From: Bemisia tabaci
Taxonomy: Eukaryota > Arthropoda > Insecta > Hemiptera > Aleyrodidae
Direction of reading: 5' to 3'
Length of the DNA: 64,000 bases
NCBI RefSeq assembly: GCF_918797505.1
Contig: NC_092797.1
Location: 45,916,157 to 45,980,156 of the forward strand
Position 1 is the first letter of the stretch. Each line of letters begins with the position of its first letter. Shown here piece by piece: positions 1-10,147 of this stretch. Made by a program: the position numbers and the translations under genes. The notes under the pieces are model-generated. The model saw only the letters and a list, made by a program, of their open reading frames with translations. It was not told the origin of the DNA and searched no databases.

Positions 1-780
1 TCGGAGGAAATTCATCCCACGATTGGCTGTCGAAACAAAAAACTTGAATAATTTCCCCCGTGGGTGATCGCATAGAACAGGGAGCTAGGATATATAAGCA
101 CGTAATTTGCCACACGGCCTACCTCACCTCTCCTTTTTCGTCCGAATTTATGAGGCGATCATTAGGGCCTAAACTACACGGAAATGCTGCGGCATCGCTC
201 TGTTTCCTGGAATCGAAGCTGCCGAACGCTACGTCTATTTTGCTTGGTTAAAACAGCGTATATAGACGGTGATTCAATTGGCATCGTGTGCTTCTCGCTC
301 AGATTCATTGCCGGACCAAAACAGTTAAATCTGGACATTGTCCTGCAAATGTTGCCGCACAGTGGATGGATCTCTGGTTAAAGAACAAGTATGATTTAAT
401 CGGAAATGAAATCGCTACCTTTGGGTCATTTCAAACGCATCTTTACCGTTTAATTTATAAAGAATAGTATTCAAAGCAAGAAGATAACTGATGGGTAGCA
501 AAAATTGGTGGCAAAATAAACACGTGGAAATAGGTTAAAACAACCCGGCCTCTATTTACTTGTAGGCTGGTTTGCCCGTTCTAACTTTGCACATTCTATT
601 CCAAAAAACCAAAAATACCTAACGCCATCAAAGAATAGTTTTGTTTATTTAATATTGGTGTGAAAAAGAGCAGTGCATTTATTCAACATTTCCGGATGGG
701 TTACGGACAGCAAGAATTATTTAACCCTCTTGTTAGCTGTTAATTTTCGGTTTGCCGCCGCCGTTTTGTGGTACAATAGG
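1..780. other. No recognisable gene
   Basis: AT-rich sequence with short chance reading frames in several phases. I see no splice-bounded coding exon, no long palindrome and no recognisable domain. Confidence 0.5.
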
Positions 781-1560
781 AAGTTGGGAGTGAATTTCAA
801 ACGTTCTCGATGTGCTCATCGTGATTTTTGAGGCATGTGCTACGAGGGGCATCTCTCTTTGCCCGTGCAAAACATGCAACAAACCTTTAATTAAAATGAC
901 AGCATGCTGGCGCGCGTTAAATGAGGGAAATTCAAAACGCCTTCAATTATTCATGTATGCAACTCGGACAGTCACTGAGCACGAATAGTTGTATTCAGGC
1001 GTTGACGTCCATGACACGACGATACGTATTGCGTTCGTTGGTTTATCAATTGATTTAAACCCAACGTCGTCATGGGGATTCTCCTTTGAGACAAGTATCA
1101 ATTGAATCAAATCAGTACACATCGTAAAACTATCTAAAAAAAAGTATCTTTTTTTGAGGAGCAACTCTTTTCTGGAACAACAGCAAATTTTTGCACTAGC
1201 ATTACTGCAATATCGGGGAAAATTAAAACGCCTTCAGATATTCGTGTATGCAACACGGACAATTTCTGAGCACGAATAGTTGTATTCAGGAGTTGGCATC
1301 CACGATAAGATCGTACGCATCGGGTTTGTTGGCTTAAGTGTGGACTTCAACGTTACGTCATCATGGGCATTCCTCATAGGATAAGCATCATTTGTATCGA
1401 ATCAATACACATAATAAAACCTTTGTCAGTGCTACTGATAGAGGTAAATTGGACCTCTACTTGTATGAAATGATAAAGTCCATAAGAAGTCACATCACAT
1501 GAGAAGCAACTCTCTTTTTGCAGCAGGAACACTATTTTGCAACAGACCCATTTTCCTCTT
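780..1560. repeat. Diverged direct repeats (about 200 bp, two copies)
   Basis: Two diverged copies lie at about 932-1130 and 1208-1410. Each opens with AAAACGCCTTCA, then has a GAGCACGAATAGTTGTATTCA block and ends near AATCAATACACAT. The flanks (about 800-890 and 1485-1555) resemble the termini of the palindromic element at 12,156-12,768, including TTTGCAACAGACCCATT at about 1535. The block is probably a decayed composite of that element family. Confidence 0.6.
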
Positions 1561-2000
1561 CAGGCTGATTATTTAAATTGATGGACAAAGCGATAGACAA
1601 AGAGAAAATAGAGTGATTGTGACGGTGGAAGAGGAGTTGTAATGGACAAAGGGTGTAAGATAAAGATTAACCAACGGCAACTCACGAGAGACCCTACAGT
1701 TAGCCCATCATTCTTCCCCATAGTCTGTAACAACCACTTTTTTCAATAGACGGAAACGCCTTATTTTCCTTTAGGAGGCGTCCCTTAATTACGTAACGCA
1801 CATTTTCGATATTTTTGACGCCCCCCTCTCCCCTCTTGTAATGCTTTTGTGAGGTAGATCCCAATCTCCTGACACGGAAAAACAAAATGGGGTAACGCTA
1901 TCCTCGACTCCCTTCACTCAGAGCGTTCCGTAATTTAGGGATGGCCCCTTATCTCCTTTGTCTATCGCTTTGTCTATCAATTTCAAAAATCAGCCGGCTG
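1561..2000. mobile_element. Foldback MITE, TAGACAAA family, copy 1
   Basis: The left end reads CAGGCTGATTATTTAAATTG followed by GACAAAGCGATAGACAAA. The right end is its complement (TTTGTCTATCGCTTTGTC, then CAGCCGGCTG). The same arms recur at 5477-5756 and 38,020-38,420. There is no coding capacity, so this is a non-autonomous terminal-inverted-repeat element. Confidence 0.7.
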
Positions 2001-2440
2001 GTCCTCGATGGAGCCACTGTGTGGTGGCGAGCTTGCGTGGCCGCGACGCGATGATACGATTCAAAACAGAGCTTTACTCCTTGACATGGACAATGTCCCG
2101 GGGCCGACGTCGACGTAACAGACCGGTGGTTAATGTATTCCAGAATCTCGTCAAACGGGTGCCGGTGTGATTTTCCAGGGAGAGAAAGCTGGCATTTCGT
2201 CCTGTGCACCGGGCCCTGCAACCGACCGCGGCATCTCCTTTTTTGGCCATCCTCGAATTTTGATGGATCCGTTGAGGCCGCTGTCCGTCACCTCTTGAGC
2301 AACCCATCGCGATCACTTCCGAAAACCGGACTCCTCGCGGACGCTCCTTCGTTGCGCAGACTCTTTCGCAGAATCCCCCCTGGTAGGGAATTAAAATAAA
2401 ACTGCAATGCTCATCAAATCATAAATATACGGACCGAGAT
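2001..2440. other. GC-rich stretch without a supported gene
   Basis: Locally GC-rich sequence with overlapping short frames on both strands. No splice-consistent exon or domain was found. It could be a repeat interior or an untranslated or regulatory segment. Confidence 0.3.
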
Positions 2441-2598
2441 CAGCCTGGGTCACACGTTCAAACTGAGCTATCAATCTGGTGAGGTCGGGGTTTTGATTGG
2501 CCCCTCGAATACCAATCAGAGATCTCCATGCCATCTGATACCACTAATGAACCAATCAGAGCCCCGACCCCGTTATAATTTTATCGTGTGACCCTGGT
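2441..2598. repeat. Imperfect palindrome
   Basis: CAGCCTGGGTCACACG on the left pairs with CGTGTGACCCTGG on the right. Inner arms TCGGGGTTTTGATTGG and CCAATCAGAGCCCCGA also pair. A small foldback element is likely. Confidence 0.6.
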
Positions 2599-2899
2599 TT
2601 TTAACGCAATAACGCACCAGGCCACATTGGGGAGGGGGGGACCTTGGTGATAAATGAATGACAATCGCATATAAAGTGTGATTTTCGACAAAAATATCTA
2701 TCAACGATAGATCAGAGCTCAATTCAGAAGCTAAAAATGAGAAAATCTTCATCACGTCCAGAACGTGAGATGGCAAAGCCACCATCACATCTTACTGTAA
2801 TTAATGCATTCTCTTAATATGTATGATCCACTGATGATACTTAAGGGGTAAGAGGGATCGTTGGTTAGTTTTAATTTAATTAAATCAGAGATTTGTATT

Positions 2900-3862
2900 C
2901 CCTGGTAAAAATTGGCGGTAGAATCTGTGTTCCAAAATACCATAGACCTGCGGCCGGCTGTAAGATTTTCAATAGCTTCTATTCTTCTATAGCCGGCTAC
3001 ACAATTTCTTACAGCCTTTTATAGCCGATGGCGATTAAGAAACTCACAGCCAGGCGATAAAGTGTATGCTAAACGTCACTAATTACGGATGCTAGGACTT
3101 AGTGAGTTTTTGGACTACTGCTCTCTTTTTGGGCCGTAGTATCTTGATTTATTTTGCGAGGAAAGTTTCGTACTTTTGATGGATGCCTGCCATTCCTAAT
3201 ATATTAGAGCGCCTGCAGTTTCGAATGATACTGTGCAATACCTCTGGTGTGAAATAGTTGCTTCAAGCGCCGTGGCACGCTGCGGTGCGGCAGGCGGGCA
3301 GCCAGCGCGAAACGCGCACTGGCGCCTACAAACCTAACAGGGATACTTCACGCGTTGCGCAATGCGTGAAGTATCCCTGTTAGGTTTGTAGGCGCCAGTG
3401 CGTCGCCGCTCCGCTTTATGTTAGGCTCTAATATTTAATTTGGCGGAGTCAGCGTTATTCAACTCATGATTTTGAAATGTTTGCACATCCTGTATGGATT
3501 ATTCTCGTTTCAATTGATACAAAAAAATATGTATTAAAGGAAAATATAACGTGAGTTTTGTAAATATAAAGGTGGTTCCGTATCAAACTTAATGGTTTCC
3601 AAAGCACACGAATTTCTACACAATTTCTTATAGCCTTTTATAATCGATGGCGAAAAAGCAACAGCCAGGCGATAAAGTGTAAAGCCCGGTTATAGGAGCT
3701 ATAGCCCGGCTGCATAATTTTTTATCGCTTCGTATAGCCGGGCCGTATGATTTTTTCCGCATTCTACAGCCAGCTATATGATTTTCTGTAGCCTTCTTTA
3801 GCCGGCTATAAGAATTCTATGGTATTTTGAAACGCAGCTCTTATCGCCAATTTTTACCAGGG
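2900..3862. mobile_element. Terminal-inverted-repeat element with nested hairpin
   Basis: The left terminus CCCTGGTAAAAATTGGCG (2900-2917) is matched by CGCCAATTTTTACCAGGG (3845-3862). Just inside, CCAAAATACCATAG faces CTATGGTATTTTG. Subterminal motifs built on TATAGCCGGCTA repeat on both sides. There is no open frame of note. The centre is interrupted by the GC-rich hairpin block at about 3260-3420. Confidence 0.8.
3316..3401. repeat. Perfect 38-bp-arm hairpin
   Basis: Left arm 3316-3353 and right arm 3364-3401 are exact complements around a 10-base loop. The arm contains GGCGCCTACAAACC and GGATACTTCACGC. Related single-arm sequences occur at about 47,170-47,360 and 55,235-55,340. Confidence 0.85.
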
Positions 3863-4340
3863 TTTTTTTTTACTCTAGCCATCAATATGATAAGAATGTG
3901 GAAATTGCCATTTCTCTGGCGCGCACGCGCACGCTTTTTCGACCGCACGCGCAGGTTCTGACGCCCCACGCATTATGTCCGTGAACTTTTTCGAGCCACT
4001 CGGCGCTCGATTTGGAATTCGCCCATTTCGGACGCGAAAGGAAAGTGACCTCCCACCGGAAGAACTCGGTCCAAATGGCTTCATTGGCCCCATGAGGAAG
4101 TGTCTCACCCGAGCTCGCTCACCGACTTCCCTCTTCGACGCCAGCCGGGAGCCAAAAAGTAAAAACCCGGAGCGATCAGAAAGTCAGCGCTCCCGTAATT
4201 GCTAGGAGCTAGAGCGGCGATCTCATTCTAGGAAGGAAAATTGATCAGGTAGTGATTGCCGCTCGTTGATTAGCTCTGACCTGATCCTGATCGTCAGCTG
4301 AGACTTACTCCCGCAGCCTGTCCGTCGCACAGTTTGCGCC
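3863..4340. other. No recognisable gene
   Basis: Mixed-composition sequence with alternating purine-pyrimidine GCGCGCACGCGCACGC near 3920. Short frames exist on both strands, but none has a domain or splice context. Confidence 0.4.
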
Positions 4341-4620
4341 TTAAGCCCTGGATGGACGATCAAATTCCCGAACCAATTCCGATCAAAGTAGCATCAAAGT
4401 GTCGGGAGTCATCAGTCTCAACTCATTAATTTGCTTCATTCAAAAATGAAAACTTGGCAGAAATGTTTCCTGTGGCCGGAAATGATGAATGGTGGCACTC
4501 CGTTCTGATCTTACTTTGAACAAAAAAGTGCGGCCCGTCAAAATTTGATGGTAGATGGTGACCACCATTCATCAGCATGTCTACTTTGATCGGAATTTGA
4601 TCGTCTATGCAGGGCTTTAG
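4341..4620. mobile_element. Foldback MITE
   Basis: The left arm runs from AAGCCCTGGATGGACGATCA through TTCCGATCAAAGTA. The right arm runs from TACTTTGATCGGAATTTGAT to CAGGGCTTTAG. An inner pair, GAATGGTGGCAC and GTGACCACCATTC, extends the fold. It is non-coding. Confidence 0.65.
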
Positions 4621-4653
4621 AGCGGGAGTCCGACAATCTAAGTCAAAACGATG

Positions 4654-4883
4654 CACGGAAAAAAGCAGCTTACAATGAAAAAAAAGTAGCTCGGATCAAG
4701 CATGATAATTCTTGAATTTGCCGCCAAGATTTTTCTTTATCTTGATTTAAGCTGACCTTTTCTTGATTGAAGAAAAATGATGCTTGGGTTAAGCAAAAAA
4801 GTAGCTTATATTAACCAGCAAAATTCTCGATTTAAGAAAAGATACTTCTTGGCGGCAAATTTAAGATTCTTTTTTTTCCAGTG
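4654..4883. mobile_element. Foldback MITE with CAC-GGAAAAAA ends
   Basis: The ends are CACGGAAAAAAG on the left and CTTTTTTTTCCAGTG on the right. Inner arms TTGCCGCCAAGA and TCTTGGCGGCAAA pair. The termini match the elements at 36,364, 46,161 and 48,540. Confidence 0.6.
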
Positions 4884-5476
4884 TAGTGCTGAGCCATAAG
4901 ACTGTAGGTAAAATAGCGCCAACCAAAGTCAGTAGAGCTGAGCCCTTTTTTCGCCGAAATTTTCGGAGTAAAGGCTCCCCCTCAACTCAGTAATTTTTAA
5001 TTAAATTTAGAAAAATGACTTGAACTTGATGAAATTAATTCACTCAAAGCTCTGTAATAGGAATTGCATATATTAAAAATATGTTTCCCTCCCCATCAAC
5101 TGTGTTCTCTGGAAAAAGTTCTAATGTTACACCGTTAATTTGTCAAGACCAAAAGAGCAAATTCTTCGTTGAATTCATGATGGTAAAAAAGTTGATATTT
5201 TTCCTCCGCGAAAAACCTGTGTATTAATGTTGACAGAGGCAGTTCAAATTCTCTGCTGCTATTATTTACACTGATCGTAAGCTATAATGAAAACTTTAAC
5301 TCACAGAGACTCGCTAAAAAAGGCGGAATTTTTCGTGGCTCTCTGAAGTTAGAAAAGTGTACCCTGCGTACTATCTGAATCAGCCATGCATTGCCCCTTT
5401 GGTATTCTGCACGCTACCATAGATAATTCACTTCCAAATCGTGCAATCTCCCGAACTTTAAAAAATCAGTCCCGTT
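4884..5476. other. No recognisable gene
   Basis: AT-rich sequence. No coding exon, long palindrome or domain is visible. Confidence 0.45.
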
Positions 5477-5756
5477 CAGCGGGCTGATTATTGAAATTGA
5501 TAGACAAATCAATAGACAAAGAAGAAGAAAAAGGATATGGAGGGATCCTATTTCTGGAAAAGGGTGGTTGCAATTGAGAAAGGACGTAGGTAATAGGCTA
5601 ACTAACGGCAACCCACGAAAGACCTTTGAGTCAGTCCATCATTTACCCCCTTAGTCTATTAGAAACACCCATTCTAACCAATATAGGATCGCTCTATACC
5701 CCTTATGTTTTCTTTGTCTATAGTTTTGTCTATAAATTTTAATATTCGGCTCGCTG
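5477..5756. mobile_element. Foldback MITE, TAGACAAA family, copy 2
   Basis: The left end CAGCGGGCTGATTATTGAAA is followed by TTGATAGACAAA. The right end has TTTGTCTATAAATTTTAATA and then TCGGCTCGCTG. Interior blocks (CTAACTAACGGC and ACCCACGAAAGACC) match the other two copies. Confidence 0.75.
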
Positions 5757-5837
5757 AGCAGATTCTTCAAAATCGCTCCTTACTTACGTTTTGAAATAAG
5801 AAGGAGAGAATTAAAACATGTGTAAACAAGGCTAAAA

Positions 5838-5939
5838 CATTAAAAACACTAAAAGGCAGAACGTTTCGAGCTGTTACCAGCTCATTTTCAGCTACAAAAA
5901 AACACAAAAAACTTCCTGCCTTTTGGTGTTTTTAATATT
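5838..5939. repeat. Hairpin
   Basis: Left arm ATTAAAAACACTAAAAGGCAG pairs with right arm CTGCCTTTTGGTGTTTTTAAT around about 60 bases. No coding content. Confidence 0.6.
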
Positions 5940-6392
5940 TTTGACTCGTTTACCCTCCTTCTGTATTCATATATTCGGGCTATGTTTTTGTGCTTCATCG
6001 TTATCCTTACGTTTTGATACGGATTTCTCTTCCATTGCAAAAGCGGGTAACTGCGCGACGGTGCTGGTCCGTATAAATTACGAACCCTCCAGGCGAGACA
6101 AATACGGTATAGATAAAGTTATGACAGGAGCCCGGATTGAGTTTTAAAGAGCGATCGGGTTCCCTCGAGCGTAGCCATTACTAAAGTGTCTTCGGAACCG
6201 ATCTGAATAGTCCGTGTTTTCACGCTTAGTAAGGTCGCGCGTCCAAATATGGTTATCACAAACTCTAAGGTCAAGATCTAAATCGTGGCGTTTGTCTTAA
6301 TCGAGGGCTGCTACTGACCGCACGATGTGTAAACCTGCGAAAGGACGCGCAATTTTTATGGAAATGATCCCGGCTGATCGGCTCGCGCTTCC

Positions 6393-6555
6393 CAGCGGCG
6401 TGGCGTGCTTTGCGATAAATCGATTGAACTGTCATTTAAACGTATGGAAAAGTATCGATAAACAGGGTGTTTGCAACGAACATCTTAATAATCGATTCTT
6501 TACCATAGCCTCAAATGGAATGCTATTGATAGTCGATTATCATGCCTTGCCACTG
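6393..6555. mobile_element. hAT-type MITE, CAGTGGCG family, copy 1
   Basis: The ends are CAGCGGCGTGGCGTGC and CATGCCTTGCCACTG. The flanks GCGCTTCC (6385-6392) and GTGCTTCC (6556-6563) look like an 8-bp target-site duplication with one change. The interior carries an ATCGAT-rich palindrome. An 8-bp duplication with CAGTGGCG-like ends is typical of the hAT superfamily. This is a 163-bp non-autonomous copy. Confidence 0.75.
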
Positions 6556-6563
6556 GTGCTTCC

Positions 6564-7480
6564 GTATAATTTTGCATCAGGAAAACTTTTTTGCGTCCGA
6601 TATTTGCTTCTTTTGATGACTTACGATGACGTACGTTTGTGGTGAGGAAGGCGCTGTTGATTTTTAATAATCTACAAACGTATGAATGGGTGATGGAAGT
6701 AACTGTCAACTTGCAAGGAATGACAGGTATTTTCAAGATCTCTTTTTCATCACATCAGACGAGGAACAGTGAAGCTTTCAGGGAAAGGTTCATCTAAAAG
6801 GGAAAAGAAAACTTGTCATAAAAGAGATTTTGTTGCAAAAAATATAGCTCGAAGGTTTTTTTCTGGTTCTAGACGCTACATAATAAAATTTAAGACCATT
6901 TACGAGAAAAGGCTTTTCAGTTCACATGATCAAAATTTTCGGCGGCGTGATTGTTGTCACACTGAATCGAAAGATCGGATTTTGAAATTTTGACAGAGAG
7001 CTTTTCCTCGTGTCTCTATGAATAAGGTCCAAGCGGTTTGGTTAATGTTCATACCATTCATGTTTGTTAGATCACAAATATAATCGAGCAATTTCATGCC
7101 TCGCACACTGTGAGAGAGGAAGTTTGGTTACAGGGATTAAACGTCGGTTCACATTGAACATCAAAGTTTCCCACTTCAGGTAATTGAAGCTCTTGATGGC
7201 ATAAACCAAATTTGAGTTCAGCTAATCAAAATTTGGTTCTTAACTACGAAAAATTTATGTTGCCTGAACTGAAAATCTTTTTTCTTGTGGTAAAGCAGAA
7301 TAGAATTTTTCTTAAAATAACACTTTTTGAACTGAAAAATTCAAACCGCCGTTACGCTAATTCTGGTTCACTTTTGTGGGTGTCCTGGTCTACTAATGTT
7401 TGCAAGATACTCTTTTTTACTCTCGCATTCACCATTTTACTTACGAAAAAAAAAAAAAACACTACAAAATTTGACTCGAA
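6564..7480. other. No recognisable gene
   Basis: AT-rich sequence with only short chance frames. No exon-like signal or clear repeat is seen. Confidence 0.4.
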
Positions 7481-7486
7481 GCTGTA

Positions 7487-7721
7487 TGTAACAAGGTGAG
7501 GAAATGGTGCTGGGTCCTTACCATTCCGCGGGGAAAACAAATCCGAGAAATTCCACAAATTACAATTGGACTGTTCCAATGCAAACTGCCAGAGCTGAAC
7601 ACTCTATACCCTCAGTTTTGTACTGGCACTCATTAGAGGTAAATCTTTTTGACTCTAAATGTAATTTTTGGAATTTCTCGGCTTTATTTTCCCCGCGAAA
7701 TAGTGTGGACCTATCACCATT
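7487..7721. mobile_element. Foldback MITE, GTAACAAGGTG family
   Basis: Left arm features are GTAACAAGGTGAGGAAATGG and CCGCGGGGAAAACAAA. The right arm is complementary, with TTATTTTCCCCGCG and GGTCCACACT-like sequence. One-sided relatives occur at 41,507 and 60,009. Confidence 0.6.
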
Positions 7722-8540
7722 TTTGGCGCGTATACGTAGTATACCGCCTTTGCGATCGTTTCGAACCCTACTCGATACAATAACCGAGTCCCTTAGTTCC
7801 TTACCGAAAAGTGACTACCGCGAACTTCTGAGATTTTCCAAAGCGTGTAAAAAGTTTATTTATCCATCAATAATTATGATTTAAAGTTGTTTCTCATTCT
7901 GGGGCTCATTAGTTTATGTGCAGTGAATACCAAGAGTCTACGTTACTTGGTTTTTTCAAAAAAAGCCTAAGAATGCGACGCGCTGATTTAAATTATGCAT
8001 ATATAAGCAGAATCAAGCGAATTGATTCGAGGATGGCTGAGCAGGTCGGCACTCTCGAAATGAGAATTTAACTCCTCCGTTTTGTTCAAAACGTTGCTTT
8101 GACAGATCTGTAACCTCGGTTATAATTTCCAAAAGTTGGTACCCGTGCTCTGATAGTGCAATCTGTGTAAGTGCAATCTGTGATGAGCCTCGAGACTCAA
8201 TAGACCATTAGCTAAACGTGGCTCATACAGGAATCCACTTACCCCTCTCTTTCCCACGCTCCTGCTCACTGCGTCGGCGTCTCGACGAACAATAGCTAAT
8301 GACGGTTGCCAAGCGATGCCGGGATCCTCAGCCCGGATCCAAGTATAAAATTGGTGATGTATTACTTCGCCACTTCGTCGCATTCCTTTCCGATTTCCAA
8401 CCGTATAGAGTCAATCCACCGTTGAAACAGCAAATGATGAATAGGAGTCACGAGAAACCATGAGTGTCATATGAAAGCGTGCTATAATCGGGTCATGTAC
8501 TGCGTAAAGCAAGAATTGCACCGTCTGATTACTTTGCTCT
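7722..8540. other. No recognisable gene
   Basis: About 8030-8070 has a tRNA-like A box (TGGCTGAGCAGG) but no matching B box or cloverleaf. The rest shows no supported feature. Confidence 0.35.
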
Positions 8541-8808
8541 CATTGGTTATCCCTTATGTACGTTATGATTGATTGCCTCCGCATTTACCCCATTTTATCG
8601 GTTGGTGTGCTCATCTTCTTAGAGTTTGTCTATACTTCTTCGCCGTTGCCTAGTTCCCGATTTCACTGCTATGTCTGTCCGCCATTTTTGCGAGTAGATT
8701 CCGAGCTTCGTTTTTCGAGTCCTGTTCTTTTCTTTTGCGTGATTTTCATCGTTTTATTGAAAGTTTCAAGTGTGCATCTGTCTTCCTGCACATCCAGCAA
8801 CATCCACG
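8541..8808 (+). other. Possible 5' untranslated exon of the RPA1-like gene
   Basis: A good donor, CCACG|GTAAGA, ends this stretch at 8808. The next acceptor on the strand is the one directly before the ATG at 10,037. The start is arbitrary because I see no clear promoter. This is inference from splice signals only. Confidence 0.25.
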
Positions 8809-9651
8809 GTAAGATTATTTTATATTTACTGCTGTATTTATCATCCACAGTTCGTCTTATACATGGCTCTTTGTCTACAAGGGAATTCAGCCCACTATGG
8901 CATCAGAGTAGTGCTATTGCATCAATAAGTGAACATGTGATTCTCATTACCTTCAATCCACCGGGCAATATCACCTTGAATGAAGAATCAAAATTTTTCA
9001 TCATCTTATTTATTTAATGTGACAATTAGACCAAAGTCCCGTAACCCCTTCTTGGAAGGAAGCCCATTTGGTTCACGTCACTAATTACTGAACATATCAA
9101 TATTGGGGCTATTTTCAATCTAAGTGATGGATCATGCTGTATACTTTGGAAATTTTGATACAAGTTTCTATCATGGGGTTAAGTGAAACTTATTCGAAAC
9201 ATACATGTCAGTACTAGGTTTGTATATCAATTATACCACAGTAAACAACCAGACTTGATCAATACCATTGTTGAGGTATCGTTTTAGATGCATTGTTAAT
9301 CTCAGCCGACTTAAAAGTACGAAATTGCATGATGCCATCATGAGTATGACAAAAAAGTAGACATCCAGCCGCTATTCCAGCAATTGCGTTGTTGCGGTTA
9401 AGCCAGTTGTGTAGCGATGCCCAGAGCTCACTGGTTCACTGGCCAACTCGTCAGTCTCACAGTTGCTCAGCGCACCATCACATAGTATTGAATCATTGTG
9501 ACCGTTTAATTTTAATTTCATCTATTCAATAATTTTCTTAAGTAAGACATATGAATTGATTCTTCCAAAACCTTTGATGATTTTCCAAATAAAACTCCTC
9601 CTGCATTATTTGTTATCGGCAGCATGTAGGTAATATAATGGATGGCATTTG

Positions 9652-9897
9652 GGCGGAGTTAAACAGAAAGGAACCAAGCCACATCAGGATCGAACCGAGG
9701 AAAAGAGGTTTAAAGTTCGGCTCCTGCATAAGACTCAATGTAAAAGATAAACTTCAAGTTCAATTTTTGCAAAATTTGCTTCAACAAAAACTTTGAATTT
9801 TTGGCGATAGATAGTAAAGCAGTGATTGAGTTCAAAACCACTCATAACTCAATTTTTTCCAAAATGTGGGTTGGTTCCTTTCTGCTTAACTCAGTCC
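9652..9897. mobile_element. Foldback MITE, GGAACCAAGCCACATC family, copy 1
   Basis: The left arm contains AAACAGAAAGGAACCAAGCC. The right arm contains GGTTGGTTCCTTTCTGCTTA and ACTCAGTCC. Copies with the same arms lie at 23,442-23,694 and 37,221-37,472. This copy lies in the presumed first intron of the RPA1-like gene. Confidence 0.6.
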
Positions 9898-10036
9898 ATT
9901 TAACATTGTATTTTTCAATCCTCTATCAACAAGCCATAAGTTTTTCTTCATATCTAATTTTTCCCCAATGCTTTGAAGATGAGAATTAAATTTTTTTTTG
10001 TGAAATGCTTATCTTAGCTAAATAATTTTTTTGCAG

Positions 10037-10147
10037 ATGGTTCGTAAAGTAGCGCCAAGAAAAAGAAAAAACTTCCAAAGCGAGAAAAATACTCCGCAGC
10101 GCAAGGTGCTTAAACTTCAACATGACGAAGCAGAAAACCCTTTAAAC
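10037..10147 (+). CDS. RPA1-like gene, coding exon 1
   Basis: It begins with ATG immediately after an acceptor (TTTTTTTGCAG|ATGG) and ends at AAC|GTGAGT. It gives 37 codons opening MVRKVAPRKRKNF, rich in Lys and Arg. The exon ends in phase 0. Confidence 0.6.

Noticed and set aside
8030..8110. tRNA-like sequence (TGGCTGAGCAGG)
   Set aside because: There is an A-box match only. I could not find a B box or fold a cloverleaf.
8556..9017. 153-codon plus-strand frame
   Set aside because: It crosses a strong donor at 8,808, becomes AT-rich and hydrophobic without a domain, and is better explained as an untranslated exon plus intron.
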